Part shown: positions 16,266 through 23,738 of the stretch, one piece after another | Layout: each line of letters begins with the position of its first letter | Position numbering within the stretch: position 1 is the first letter of the stretch | Assembly (NCBI GenBank): GCA_964389285.1 | Contig: CAYMCZ010000003.1 | Coordinates: 1 to 64,000, forward strand | Source: Alectryocaccobium sp964389285 | GTDB lineage: Bacteria; Bacillota; Clostridia; Lachnospirales; Lachnospiraceae | Direction: 5' to 3' | Length of the DNA stretch: 64,000 nucleotides | Translations under genes and position numbers: made by a program | The notes under the pieces: generated by a model | What the model was told of the DNA's origin: nothing | Database searches by the model: none | Seen by the model: the letters and a program-made list of their open reading frames with translations, nothing else

Positions 16266-17414
16266 TTATATCACCTCGCTGTAGCTTCCGAGATACTCGA
16301 AACTTTCGCACACTTCATGGAGCTCTCCCATCAGAGCCGGGATCTCCGGGGCATAAACAGGCATGTCCAGATCCAGATAAAACATAAATTCAAATTCTTT
16401 TTCCGGAAGCGGCCGGCTTTCCAACTTGACAAGGTTGATCCCGAGAGCATTTATCCTTGCAAGAAGTTTGTAAAGAGAGCCGGCCTCATGCGGCAGAACA
16501 GCCATGACCGACGTCCTGTGCGCTCCCGGATATATCTCAAGTTCTTTTGAAATAACTATAAACCGGGTATAGTTGTTGCTCTGATCCTGAATATCCGCCC
16601 TTACGCAATCCAGATCATAATATTTCATGCAAAGGGAAGAAGATATCGCCGCCACATCTTTTCTTTCGGATTCAGATACATTTTTAGCGGCAATTGCCGT
16701 ATTTTCACATGGCGTTACTTTTACGTCCTTTAACGAACTTAAGAATTCATTGCACTGGCCGATGGCCTGAGGATGTGAAAAGATTTCTTTTATGTCTTCC
16801 AGCTTTGTTCCCGGCTGTGCCAGAAGGTTATGTTCTATCTTTACCCTTATGCTGCGTACGATCTTGAATTTATAATCCATCATCAGATCATAAACGGAAT
16901 TTACGGAGCCGGCCGTGCTGTTCTCTATCGGAAGCACCGCATATCGGCAAAGCCCTTTCTCAACAGCCTTGAACACCCCTTTGAAACCGGAGAAAAACAT
17001 GATATTCGCGTTTTTAAAAATCCTGTCGCAGGCGATCTGCGAATTTGCTCCGTCGATACCCTGGCAGGCCACGCTTGCCCGCTCCGGAAAAATCAAAGGA
17101 GTTCTTTCAACGGCTTCTTTTATACTCCGTGTTATATCCGGAGCCTCGTCATAAAGCTTATGCTGACAGCTTCTTGAAAGTTCCATGATATAACGCATAA
17201 ACTCCGGCGTATATCCTCTGTATTTTTCGGGAGTCTGTTCCGTAACCATCTGAACCTTTTCTCTTTCCCTTTTTAAATCCAGAATGGGAAGGCCGTTTTC
17301 TTTTTTATAGGCCGCTATCTGCTCGGACACTTCCATGCGCTGCGAAAACAGCTTTATGATCTCTTCGTCTATTTTATCTATCCTTGCTCTGTAATCCGAT
17401 GTGTCTGCTGACAT
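16266..17414 (-). CDS. pheA: Bifunctional chorismate mutase/prephenate dehydratase (P-protein)
   Basis: This enzyme converts chorismate to prephenate and then to phenylpyruvate for phenylalanine synthesis. Residues 1-90 are an AroQ-type chorismate mutase (RIDKIDEEIIKLFSQRMEVSEQIAAYK). Residues about 110-290 are the dehydratase with the NYTRF motif needed for catalysis. The C-terminus is an ACT domain whose LESRPLP motif marks the phenylalanine feedback site in known P-proteins. Length (382) is typical. AAGGAG lies 7 bases before the ATG. A 64-base gap separates it from aroC, the largest gap inside the operon, and it abuts the downstream fusion gene. As the only chorismate mutase seen here, it probably also supplies prephenate to TyrA. 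Confidence 0.96.
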   Translation of the reverse strand: MSADTSDYRARIDKIDEEIIKLFSQRMEVSEQIAAYKKENGLPILDLKREREKVQMVTEQTPEKYRGYTPEFMRYIMELSRSCQHKLYDEAPDITRSIKEAVERTPLIFPERASVACQGIDGANSQIACDRIFKNANIMFFSGFKGVFKAVEKGLCRYAVLPIENSTAGSVNSVYDLMMDYKFKIVRSIRVKIEHNLLAQPGTKLEDIKEIFSHPQAIGQCNEFLSSLKDVKVTPCENTAIAAKNVSESERKDVAAISSSLCMKYYDLDCVRADIQDQSNNYTRFIVISKELEIYPGAHRTSVMAVLPHEAGSLYKLLARINALGINLVKLESRPLPEKEFEFMFYLDLDMPVYAPEIPALMGELHEVCESFEYLGSYSEVI

Positions 17415-17478
17415 TGCGGTTCTCCTTTTCTACTGATTTTTGTAATATAATCCGGCTTTTTATCTCAAAGACCGCGTT

Positions 17479-18543
17479 TTACCGTTTTCTGCTTCCAAGA
17501 AGCGCATCATATACCGCCAGCGCGGCGGCGGCCTCCACGACCGGCGCGGCTCTCGGCACTATGCACGGGTCATGTCTGCCTGTGATCTTAAGTTTTGTCT
17601 CCTGCAGGCTTTCAAGATCTATACTTATCTGCTCTTTTTCTATGGAAGGTGTCGGTTTAAACGCCGCCCTGAATATCAGCGGCATTCCGTTTGTAATACC
17701 GCCCAATATGCCGCCGCAGTTATTGGTTTTCGTTTTGATCTTTTCGCCTTCAACGCAGAATTCGTCATTGTTTTCACTTCCCGACAGGGCCGCGCACGCA
17801 AAACCGTTTCCGAATTCTATGCCTTTTACCGCGGGAATTCCAAAGACTATCGAGGCAATCCTGTTTTCCATCCCGTCAAACATGGGATCGCCTATCCCGG
17901 CCGGGAGCCCCGTTATAATACATTCAACCACACCGCCGACCGAATCTTTTTCCGCTTTTTTTGCAGCTATCAGGGCGCGCATCCTTTCTCCGCATTCATC
18001 ATTTACCACCGGAAACGCCTTTTCGGCCGTGGAGGAAATGAGTTCTCCTTCGTCTTTAATCCCTCCTATTGAATATATCCTTGAGATTACCTCTATTCCT
18101 TCTTTGGACAAAAGCTGTTTTACTATCCCTCCGGCTATGCACAAAGGCGCGGTAAGCCTGCCTGAGAAATGGCCGCCGCCTTTATAATCTCTTGACTCGC
18201 CGTATTTTACATATGCGGTAAAATCGGCATGTCCGGGCCGCGGAACCTTTCGCAGTTCTTCATAATCTTTTGACCTTATATCGGCGTTCATTATGATTGC
18301 GGCAATGGGAGTTCCACAGGTTCTGTTTCCGACCAGACCTGAAATGAACTCCGGCCTGTCCGTCTCTTTTCTGGAAGTTGAAAAATCATTTTTACCCGGA
18401 GCTCTCCTTTCAAGGAACCTGTGGAGTTCATCGAAATCAATGCTGCTGCCGGGCGTTATGCCCTCAAGCGTCATTCCGATCCCTTTTGAATGAGACTGTC
18501 CGAAAATCGTAAGCCTTATATTTTCTCCCCAGCTGCTGCTCAT
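17479..18543 (-). CDS. aroC: Chorismate synthase
   Basis: This enzyme makes chorismate from 5-enolpyruvylshikimate-3-phosphate using reduced FMN, the last common step of the pathway. The 354-residue protein begins SSSWGENIRLTIFGQSHSKGIG, with the conserved GxSHS segment, and contains the RPGHAD signature and GGHFSGRLTAP. The GGILGGITNGMPL motif follows, and RHDPCIVPRAAPVVEA lies near the C-terminus; all are family hallmarks. It overlaps aroA upstream by 4 bases. No flavin reductase gene is nearby, so it is presumably the monofunctional type that relies on cellular reduced FMN. Confidence 0.97.
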   Translation of the reverse strand: MSSSWGENIRLTIFGQSHSKGIGMTLEGITPGSSIDFDELHRFLERRAPGKNDFSTSRKETDRPEFISGLVGNRTCGTPIAAIIMNADIRSKDYEELRKVPRPGHADFTAYVKYGESRDYKGGGHFSGRLTAPLCIAGGIVKQLLSKEGIEVISRIYSIGGIKDEGELISSTAEKAFPVVNDECGERMRALIAAKKAEKDSVGGVVECIITGLPAGIGDPMFDGMENRIASIVFGIPAVKGIEFGNGFACAALSGSENNDEFCVEGEKIKTKTNNCGGILGGITNGMPLIFRAAFKPTPSIEKEQISIDLESLQETKLKITGRHDPCIVPRAAPVVEAAAALAVYDALLGSRKR

Positions 18544-19799
18544 TTAACCACCTCCATGGATTCAAAATCTTTCCAGAAATCCACATAAGATTTCTTTACG
18601 CATTCGGCCCCTTCTACCGTGACCTCTCTTTCACACACCGAAGCCGCTACCGCCGCCGACATGGCAATCCTGTGGTCTCCGAAAGAAACGGTCCGTCCGC
18701 CTTTAAGCCTCTTTCTTCCCGTGATCACAAGTCCCGTTTCGTTCTCTTTTATATCCGCTCCGAGCGCGCTTAACATCTTCGATACGGCAGTCAGCCTGTC
18801 CGATTCCTTATAGCGCAGGCGGGCGGCGTTTATTATTCGCGTAACGCCATCCGAAGCCGCGGCAACAACGCTGAGTACGGGAACTGAATCAGGTATGCCG
18901 GAAGCATCTATGACCTGTCCTTTAAGATTCCCTTTTTTTATGAATATTCCGTCATTGTTTTCACGTATCTCGGCTCCGAAAGCTTTCAATATCTTAATAA
19001 CAGCCTTATCCGGCTGTGATGAAGCCATGTTCATCCCCCTTATAAGAACCCCCTTTTCGGAAAGAGCTCCCATACACAGGAAAAACGCAGCTGAGGACCA
19101 GTCGCCTTCAACCGTCGAAACAGAAGGCATGTCAAACCGCTGCCTGCCCGGAATCTTATAGACATTATCCGTCTTTTCGAAAACAATACCTGCCTGTTTT
19201 AAGGCGTCCTCCGTCATTAAAATATAGTTTTCTGATTCTATGGGCTTTTCAACGGTAAGAGTGCTGTCTTCATCCAGATTCGGAAGCGCCATAAGCAGTC
19301 CCGATATGTATTGCGAAGAAACATTTCCGGGAATATTGTAGTTGCCGCCGCTCATTTTTCCTGACGCCATTCTGGCATCTCCTTCAAAAGACACATTTAT
19401 CCCGTGTTTCATAAGTTCGTTGTACAAAGGCTCCATGGGGCGCAAAGCAAGCCTCCCTTTCAAGTGAAAAACACAGGTTTCGCCAAGCGCGCACGCGACC
19501 GGCAGCAGAAATCTGAATGTGGAACCGCTCTCATTGCAGTGCAGATGTTTTTCGGATTCTGTCTTAATGCGGCTGACGGGTCTGATCTTTAAAACGCCCT
19601 CCCCGTTTTCGCTTATATCTGCTCCGAGAGCATTAAGACAGTTAATCGTCGCCGCTATATCTTCCGAAACACCGTCACATTCAAGCTCTGAATAATTCCC
19701 CGAAAGCGCCGCGCATATCAAAAGGCGGTGCGCCTGTGATTTGGATGCGGGGATTTTAAGGCTTCCGCTTCTCATGCCCTCTTTTATGATCCGAATCAT
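18540..19799 (-). CDS. aroA: 5-enolpyruvylshikimate-3-phosphate synthase
   Basis: This enzyme transfers enolpyruvyl from phosphoenolpyruvate to shikimate-3-phosphate. The 419 residues show the N-terminal PASKSQAHRLLICAAL (conserved Lys/Ser), CNESGSTFRFLLPVACAL, GNVSSQYISGLLMALP and the C-terminal RYKESDRLTAV and DHRIAMSAAVA. The region binding phosphoenolpyruvate reads NESGSTFR where many class I enzymes have LGNAGTAMR, so the protein resembles the Gram-positive class II type that tends to be less glyphosate sensitive; this is inference. Its ends overlap aroC and aroB by 4 bases each. Confidence 0.96.
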   Translation of the reverse strand: MIRIIKEGMRSGSLKIPASKSQAHRLLICAALSGNYSELECDGVSEDIAATINCLNALGADISENGEGVLKIRPVSRIKTESEKHLHCNESGSTFRFLLPVACALGETCVFHLKGRLALRPMEPLYNELMKHGINVSFEGDARMASGKMSGGNYNIPGNVSSQYISGLLMALPNLDEDSTLTVEKPIESENYILMTEDALKQAGIVFEKTDNVYKIPGRQRFDMPSVSTVEGDWSSAAFFLCMGALSEKGVLIRGMNMASSQPDKAVIKILKAFGAEIRENNDGIFIKKGNLKGQVIDASGIPDSVPVLSVVAAASDGVTRIINAARLRYKESDRLTAVSKMLSALGADIKENETGLVITGRKRLKGGRTVSFGDHRIAMSAAVAASVCEREVTVEGAECVKKSYVDFWKDFESMEVVK

Positions 19800-20860
19800 T
19801 TTATCCCTCCGTTTATCATGCGTCTTATAAGCTCCTTCCCGGACACGTCCTCGATAAAGCAGCTGCCAATCTTTTCGGGTATAACGAGTTTCACGCTGCC
19901 GCCGGAGGCCTTTTTATCGGACAGGACATATTTAATCATATCTTCAAGGCTGTAATCAATCTGCACGGGAAGCCCGTATTTTTGAAGCGCGTCCAGTAAA
20001 TCGTCAAGCACTCTCTTTTCACAGATACCGTCATGCGCGGCGCTTCGGGTTATGGCTGCCATACCCATGGCGACGCCCTCTCCGTGAGATACGGAAAAAT
20101 CACTGCAGCTCTCGGCCGCGTGTCCGAAAGTATGTCCGAAGTTAAGCAGCATCCTCTCTCCGGTATCAAATTCATCCTCACGCACTATATCTCTTTTTAT
20201 CTCGACACATCTCGCGATTATCTCTTCGAGGCGGTCTTTTATATGATTTTGCACAGCAAACTTAAATAATCCTTCGTCCCTTATCATCCCGTATTTTATG
20301 ATTTCCGCGCAGCCGGAATTGAACTCTCTTTCGGAAAGGGTATTTAATGTTTCCGTATCGCAGATCACAAGCGATGGCTGATAAAAACATCCGGCCTGAT
20401 TTTTCCCGCCTTTAAGATCCACCGCTGTCTTTCCTCCGACGGAAGAGTCTACCGCCGCAAGCAGCGTTGTGGGAAGCTGCACGTACCTTATGCCTCTTTG
20501 ATAAGTGGCCGCCGCAAAGCCCGCCAGATCACCGGTCACGCCGCCGCCGAGCGCGAATATCATATCGCTTCGCGTAACATGCGCAGCGCACATAAATTCA
20601 AGAATCTCCGAATATGTTCTGAGATTTTTGCTTGCCTCTCCATGCGCAAATACAAATACTTCCGTATGCAAAGAACATTTTTCAAGCTCCGATTTCAGGA
20701 GCCCTGCGTATAACGGATATACTGTATCATCCGATATAATAACCGCCGTCTTTGCGTTTTCTTTTATTCGTTTTATATATTGCGAGCTTTTTTTAAGCAG
20801 TCCGCTTCCTATAAGCACATCATACTCTTTAGATGCATCGATATGAACCGATCTCATCAT
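19796..20860 (-). CDS. aroB: 3-dehydroquinate synthase
   Basis: This enzyme cyclises DAHP to 3-dehydroquinate in an NAD- and metal-dependent reaction, the second pathway step. The 354-residue product has the family motifs: the NAD site FALGGGVTGDLAGFAAATYQRG, LPTTLLAAVDSSVGGKTAVD, the metal-ligand stretch NSGCAEIIKYGMI and NFGHTFGHAAE with two histidines, and SHGEGVAMGM. Length is typical. It overlaps tyrA and aroA by 4 bases each, so translation through this part of the operon is coupled. Confidence 0.97.
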   Translation of the reverse strand: MMRSVHIDASKEYDVLIGSGLLKKSSQYIKRIKENAKTAVIISDDTVYPLYAGLLKSELEKCSLHTEVFVFAHGEASKNLRTYSEILEFMCAAHVTRSDMIFALGGGVTGDLAGFAAATYQRGIRYVQLPTTLLAAVDSSVGGKTAVDLKGGKNQAGCFYQPSLVICDTETLNTLSEREFNSGCAEIIKYGMIRDEGLFKFAVQNHIKDRLEEIIARCVEIKRDIVREDEFDTGERMLLNFGHTFGHAAESCSDFSVSHGEGVAMGMAAITRSAAHDGICEKRVLDDLLDALQKYGLPVQIDYSLEDMIKYVLSDKKASGGSVKLVIPEKIGSCFIEDVSGKELIRRMINGGIK

Positions 20861-21687
20861 CCGTCCACCTCTTCTTTTCGTTTCTTTCCTTCTTCCAAAA
20901 GCGCGATGAGCCTTTCACGGTTCTCTTCTTTGATTGCGTCTTTATATGCCTGAAGATTGTCTATGAGTATGTCTATCTCCTCTATGAGATAGTCTTTGTT
21001 TTCCAGAAAAAGCTCCGTCCACATATGAGGGTTCAGCCAGGCTACCCTTGTCATATCCTTGTAACTTCCGGCCGAAAACCCGTTATGCGTCAAAGCTGAA
21101 GGGCTTTTTATATAGGCGCTCGATACCACATGAGCCAGCTGGGATGTAAATGCAATCATCCTGTCGTGGTTTTCGGCGGTCGTGACCGAGATCCTGTCAA
21201 ATCCACAGGGCTCAAGCAGCTTTTTTACTTTATCCAAGAGCATGATATCATCAAAATCAGGAGGTACTATAACCATGGGTGCTCCGTTATACAGGTTGTT
21301 TTTTGAATATTTAAAACCCGAATACTGTGTTCCCGCCATAGGATGGCCGCCCAGATAAGTAAAGCCGTATTTTTTCGCAATTATCATTCCTTCTTCAAAT
21401 ATCACTCTTTTTGTGCCGCAGCAGTCAATTACCACGGGGTTTTTCCCTATAACGCTCCCGAAATCCCGGAGAAACTCAGCCGCGGCATGCGGGTACAGGC
21501 ATATCAGCACCAAATCACAGCCCGAAATGTTTTCTTTTGTAAGATCGCCCGAGGCGGCATTTGCAAGCTTGGCAAATTCCACCATATTTTTATCAAGATC
21601 CCTTACCAGAACCGTATGGCCGTCGTTGCTGTAGGCTCTTGCAAACGAACCTCCGATAAGACCCAGACCGACTATACCTACCGTCAT
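20857..21687 (-). CDS. tyrA: Prephenate dehydrogenase
   Basis: This enzyme oxidises prephenate to 4-hydroxyphenylpyruvate, the tyrosine branch. The 276 residues have the N-terminal NAD(P) fold (GIVGLGLIGGSFARAY) and the family motif LGGHPMAGTQYSGF with the catalytic histidine. The helical C-terminal domain contains SQLAHVVSSA. There is no ACT or chorismate mutase domain, so it depends on prephenate made by PheA and has no obvious tyrosine allosteric site. It overlaps aroF and aroB by 4 bases each. Confidence 0.96.
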   Translation of the reverse strand: MTVGIVGLGLIGGSFARAYSNDGHTVLVRDLDKNMVEFAKLANAASGDLTKENISGCDLVLICLYPHAAAEFLRDFGSVIGKNPVVIDCCGTKRVIFEEGMIIAKKYGFTYLGGHPMAGTQYSGFKYSKNNLYNGAPMVIVPPDFDDIMLLDKVKKLLEPCGFDRISVTTAENHDRMIAFTSQLAHVVSSAYIKSPSALTHNGFSAGSYKDMTRVAWLNPHMWTELFLENKDYLIEEIDILIDNLQAYKDAIKEENRERLIALLEEGKKRKEEVDG

Positions 21688-22685
21688 TTTACCGCCTCCC
21701 TTACTGCCATGACTTTTTTATGCAGCACCGCATAATCCTCCGGCCTGAGCGACTGGGCTCCGTCGCAGAGCGCGTGCAGCGGATCATTGTGTACTTCTAT
21801 TATGAGTCCGTCCGCACCACAGGCCGCCGCCGAAAGCGCCATGGGCTGAACCATTCGCGCTATCCCGGTCGCATGACTCGGATCGACAATGACGGGCAGA
21901 TGCGTGAGTTCGTGAAGCATTGGAACCGCCGACAGATCCAGCGTGTTTCTGAAATAGTCGCTGTAAGTCCTGATACCTCTCTCGCAAAGGATAACACGAT
22001 CGTTTCCGCTGGCAATTATGTATTCCGCACTCATCAAAAGCTCTTTCAATGTGTTTGCAAGACCTCTTTTAAGCAGAATAGGCTTCCCGGTTTTTCCGAG
22101 TTCTTTCAGAAGATCGAAATTCTGCATATTTCTGGCTCCTACCTGAAGCATATCCACGTCCTCAAAAAGAGGAATGTCGGTTATGCTCATGATCTCCGTA
22201 ACAATAGGCAGTCCGGTTTCGGCTCTCGCGGCTTTTAAAAGCTCTATCCCTTCTCCTTTAAGTCCCTGAAAATCATAAGGGGATGTTCTGGGCTTAAATG
22301 CTCCTCCGCGAAGCATGTTCGCTCCGGCGGCTTTTACGGCCTTTGCGACTTCCGTTATCTGCGAAAGCGACTCCACCGAACAGGGACCGGCTATCATACA
22401 GAAATGTCCGCCGCCGATCTTAACGTCGCCGACTTCAATTACCGTGTCTTCCGGATGGAATTTTCTGTTTACGCATTTAAAAGTTTCGGATACGCGCTTC
22501 ACCGAATCTACTATTTCGAGGCTTTCGATAAGCTCAGTATCTATTTTGCTTGTGTTTCCTATCAGTCCGAGAACGGTCTGGTATTCACCCGCAGACTCGT
22601 GAACCCCTATCCCTAAGCTCTTAAGCCATTCGATAAGCTGCTCCTTTTTTTCCTCTCCCACGTTTTCCTTTATTACTACAATCAT
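21684..22685 (-). CDS. aroF: DAHP synthase, type I beta with N-terminal ferredoxin-like domain
   Basis: This enzyme condenses phosphoenolpyruvate and erythrose-4-phosphate, the entry step to aromatic amino acids. Residues 1-70 form the ferredoxin-like regulatory domain that in characterised homologues binds tyrosine or phenylalanine. The TIM barrel follows with FCMIAGPCSVES, GAFKPRTSPYDFQG, LLKRGLANTLKE, LCERGIRTY and IVDPSHATGI. The gene has AAGGAG 8 bases before the ATG and is first in the aromatic operon. It lies 25 bases downstream of an intrinsic terminator, so expression of the whole operon depends on read-through. The gene symbol follows common usage; it may also be called aroG or aroA by lineage. 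Confidence 0.96.
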   Translation of the reverse strand: MIVVIKENVGEEKKEQLIEWLKSLGIGVHESAGEYQTVLGLIGNTSKIDTELIESLEIVDSVKRVSETFKCVNRKFHPEDTVIEVGDVKIGGGHFCMIAGPCSVESLSQITEVAKAVKAAGANMLRGGAFKPRTSPYDFQGLKGEGIELLKAARAETGLPIVTEIMSITDIPLFEDVDMLQVGARNMQNFDLLKELGKTGKPILLKRGLANTLKELLMSAEYIIASGNDRVILCERGIRTYSDYFRNTLDLSAVPMLHELTHLPVIVDPSHATGIARMVQPMALSAAACGADGLIIEVHNDPLHALCDGAQSLRPEDYAVLHKKVMAVREAVK

Positions 22686-22710
22686 GATCTTTTCTCCTTT
22701 GATAATAAAT

Positions 22711-22744
22711 AAATAAAAAGGCGGCTCGGATGTGCCGAACCGCC
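22711..22744 (-). terminator. Intrinsic terminator (attenuator) ahead of aroF
   Basis: On the minus strand GGCGGTTCGG (22735-22744), a 5-base loop and CCGAGCCGCC (22720-22729) form a 10-bp stem with one G-U pair, followed at once by TTTTTATTT. It lies between the leader peptide and the aroF ribosome binding site, so it should stop transcription of the aromatic operon unless disrupted. An 8-bp alternative pairing (CGGGCCGC in the leader with GCGGTTCG of the stem) could act as antiterminator. Confidence 0.88.
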
Positions 22745-22781
22745 CGTAAAGAATTAATTTATGATTATGCCTGTCAATGCA

Positions 22782-22856
22782 TCACAAATTACCCTTACTG
22801 CGGCCCGCCGTAAAGTAAAAGTAAAAATAAAAGAATGCATTGTTTTTAGCGTTCAT
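22782..22856 (-). CDS. Phe/Tyr-rich leader peptide of the aromatic operon
   Basis: This 24-codon frame runs from ATG at 22856 to TGA at 22782-22784. Residues 8-15 are FFYFYFYF: five phenylalanines and three tyrosines in an unbroken run of eight aromatic residues. The peptide starts MNAKNNA and ends with a short basic tail. GAGGAA lies about 6 bases before the ATG. The frame is downstream of a near-consensus promoter and 38 bases upstream of an intrinsic terminator. This arrangement matches leader peptides such as PheL of enteric bacteria, where ribosome stalling at control codons decides termination. Its role would be regulatory in cis, not as a functional peptide. I infer that stalling when Phe- or Tyr-tRNA is scarce permits read-through into aroF. 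Confidence 0.85.
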   Translation of the reverse strand: MNAKNNAFFYFYFYFTAGRSKGNL

Positions 22857-22912
22857 GGTTTTCCTCAAAAATTTTGATTTGATTCAGCGCGGCAAAGCGC
22901 CGATTTGTTTGC

Positions 22913-22941
22913 AGTATAGCACCGCGGATTTATGGTGTCAA
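22913..22941 (-). promoter_or_regulatory. Promoter of the aromatic amino acid operon
   Basis: On the minus strand a perfect TTGACA (22936-22941) and TATACT (22913-22918) are separated by 17 bases. The -35 overlaps the last codons of the upstream isomerase-like gene. The predicted transcript start is near 22906, giving a leader of about 220 nt before aroF. A short hairpin (CGGC/GCCG) lies between the start and the leader-peptide ribosome binding site. Confidence 0.88.
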
Positions 22942-23736
22942 TATTTTATTGGTATTTTTTATGCCGCGTCTTATACGTTCAATGCTCTTATATACATCCT
23001 CTTTTTTGTTGCATTCAACCGTAAAAGATACGTCCCGCGGCAGCTCTTTTATACGCTTAAATATTTCTGTTATGTTCATGATTCCATCCCCGAAAGCCAG
23101 ATGCTGATCATCCCGGCAGTTGTCGTTTTGCGTAGAGCCGTGATTATCATGAACATGGATATGAAAAATATAAGGCGCTAAAGAGCCCATCCACTTTTCT
23201 GGCGGGTAAGCCGAATAACACTGGGCGTGACCCAAATCGAGGCAGATGCCGAAATTTTCATGTCGTTTTCCGACAAGGCGGACCAGATCAAGCAAAGGTT
23301 CGATCTCCCTGTCCAGAACGTTTTCGACACATACCGGAATATCGGAATGACTCTCTAAAAATTCATCCCAGAAAGCGGCCGTATGCTCGGCCCACCCTTG
23401 CGAAAAATAAACATTCGGGATCATGCCGCTGTGGAAAATGATCTTTTCCGCGCCCGTTTCCACAGCTCCGGTATATGCTTCATGAAAACGTCTCAAGGTA
23501 AGTTTTCTGGCATGCGAATCAAACGAAGCGGGGTTTATGTCCAGAAACGGGCCGTGTACCGTAAGCGGCGGATTCCCGAACAGCCGCAGTGTTCTTTTAA
23601 CCTCAGCGATCGTATCATTAAGCGAATCCAGATTTTCCGCTATCCCGAAGCGGATCGTCTCAAGCCCGCAGCCGGTTTCTTTAATTATCTCCCGCAGCTC
23701 CCCTTCCTCCAGAAGCTCTGAAACATATATTATCAT
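22930..23736 (-). CDS. Sugar phosphate isomerase/epimerase-like TIM-barrel protein
   Basis: This 268-residue protein has the xylose-isomerase-like/AP endonuclease 2 TIM-barrel fold. Metal-ligand motifs are visible in order: TVHGPFLDINP, IIFHSGM, VCVENVLDRE, GICLDLGHA, HIHVHDNHGS, HLAFGDG and the terminal SFTVECN. The family includes sugar epimerases, inosose dehydratases and endonuclease IV; the short length and single domain fit the IolE/hydroxypyruvate isomerase-like branch. The substrate is unknown. It is the last gene of the DUF6273-VWA-MoxR run, two bases after the MoxR stop. Its 3' end contains the -35 box of the aromatic operon promoter. Confidence 0.82.
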   Translation of the reverse strand: MIIYVSELLEEGELREIIKETGCGLETIRFGIAENLDSLNDTIAEVKRTLRLFGNPPLTVHGPFLDINPASFDSHARKLTLRRFHEAYTGAVETGAEKIIFHSGMIPNVYFSQGWAEHTAAFWDEFLESHSDIPVCVENVLDREIEPLLDLVRLVGKRHENFGICLDLGHAQCYSAYPPEKWMGSLAPYIFHIHVHDNHGSTQNDNCRDDQHLAFGDGIMNITEIFKRIKELPRDVSFTVECNKKEDVYKSIERIRRGIKNTNKILTP

Positions 23737-23738
23737 TT

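Noticed and set aside
22686..22910. A T-box riboswitch before the aromatic operon
   Set aside because: No T-box sequence (TGGNACCGCG-like) or specifier stem I is visible; the Phe/Tyr leader ORF explains the region better.
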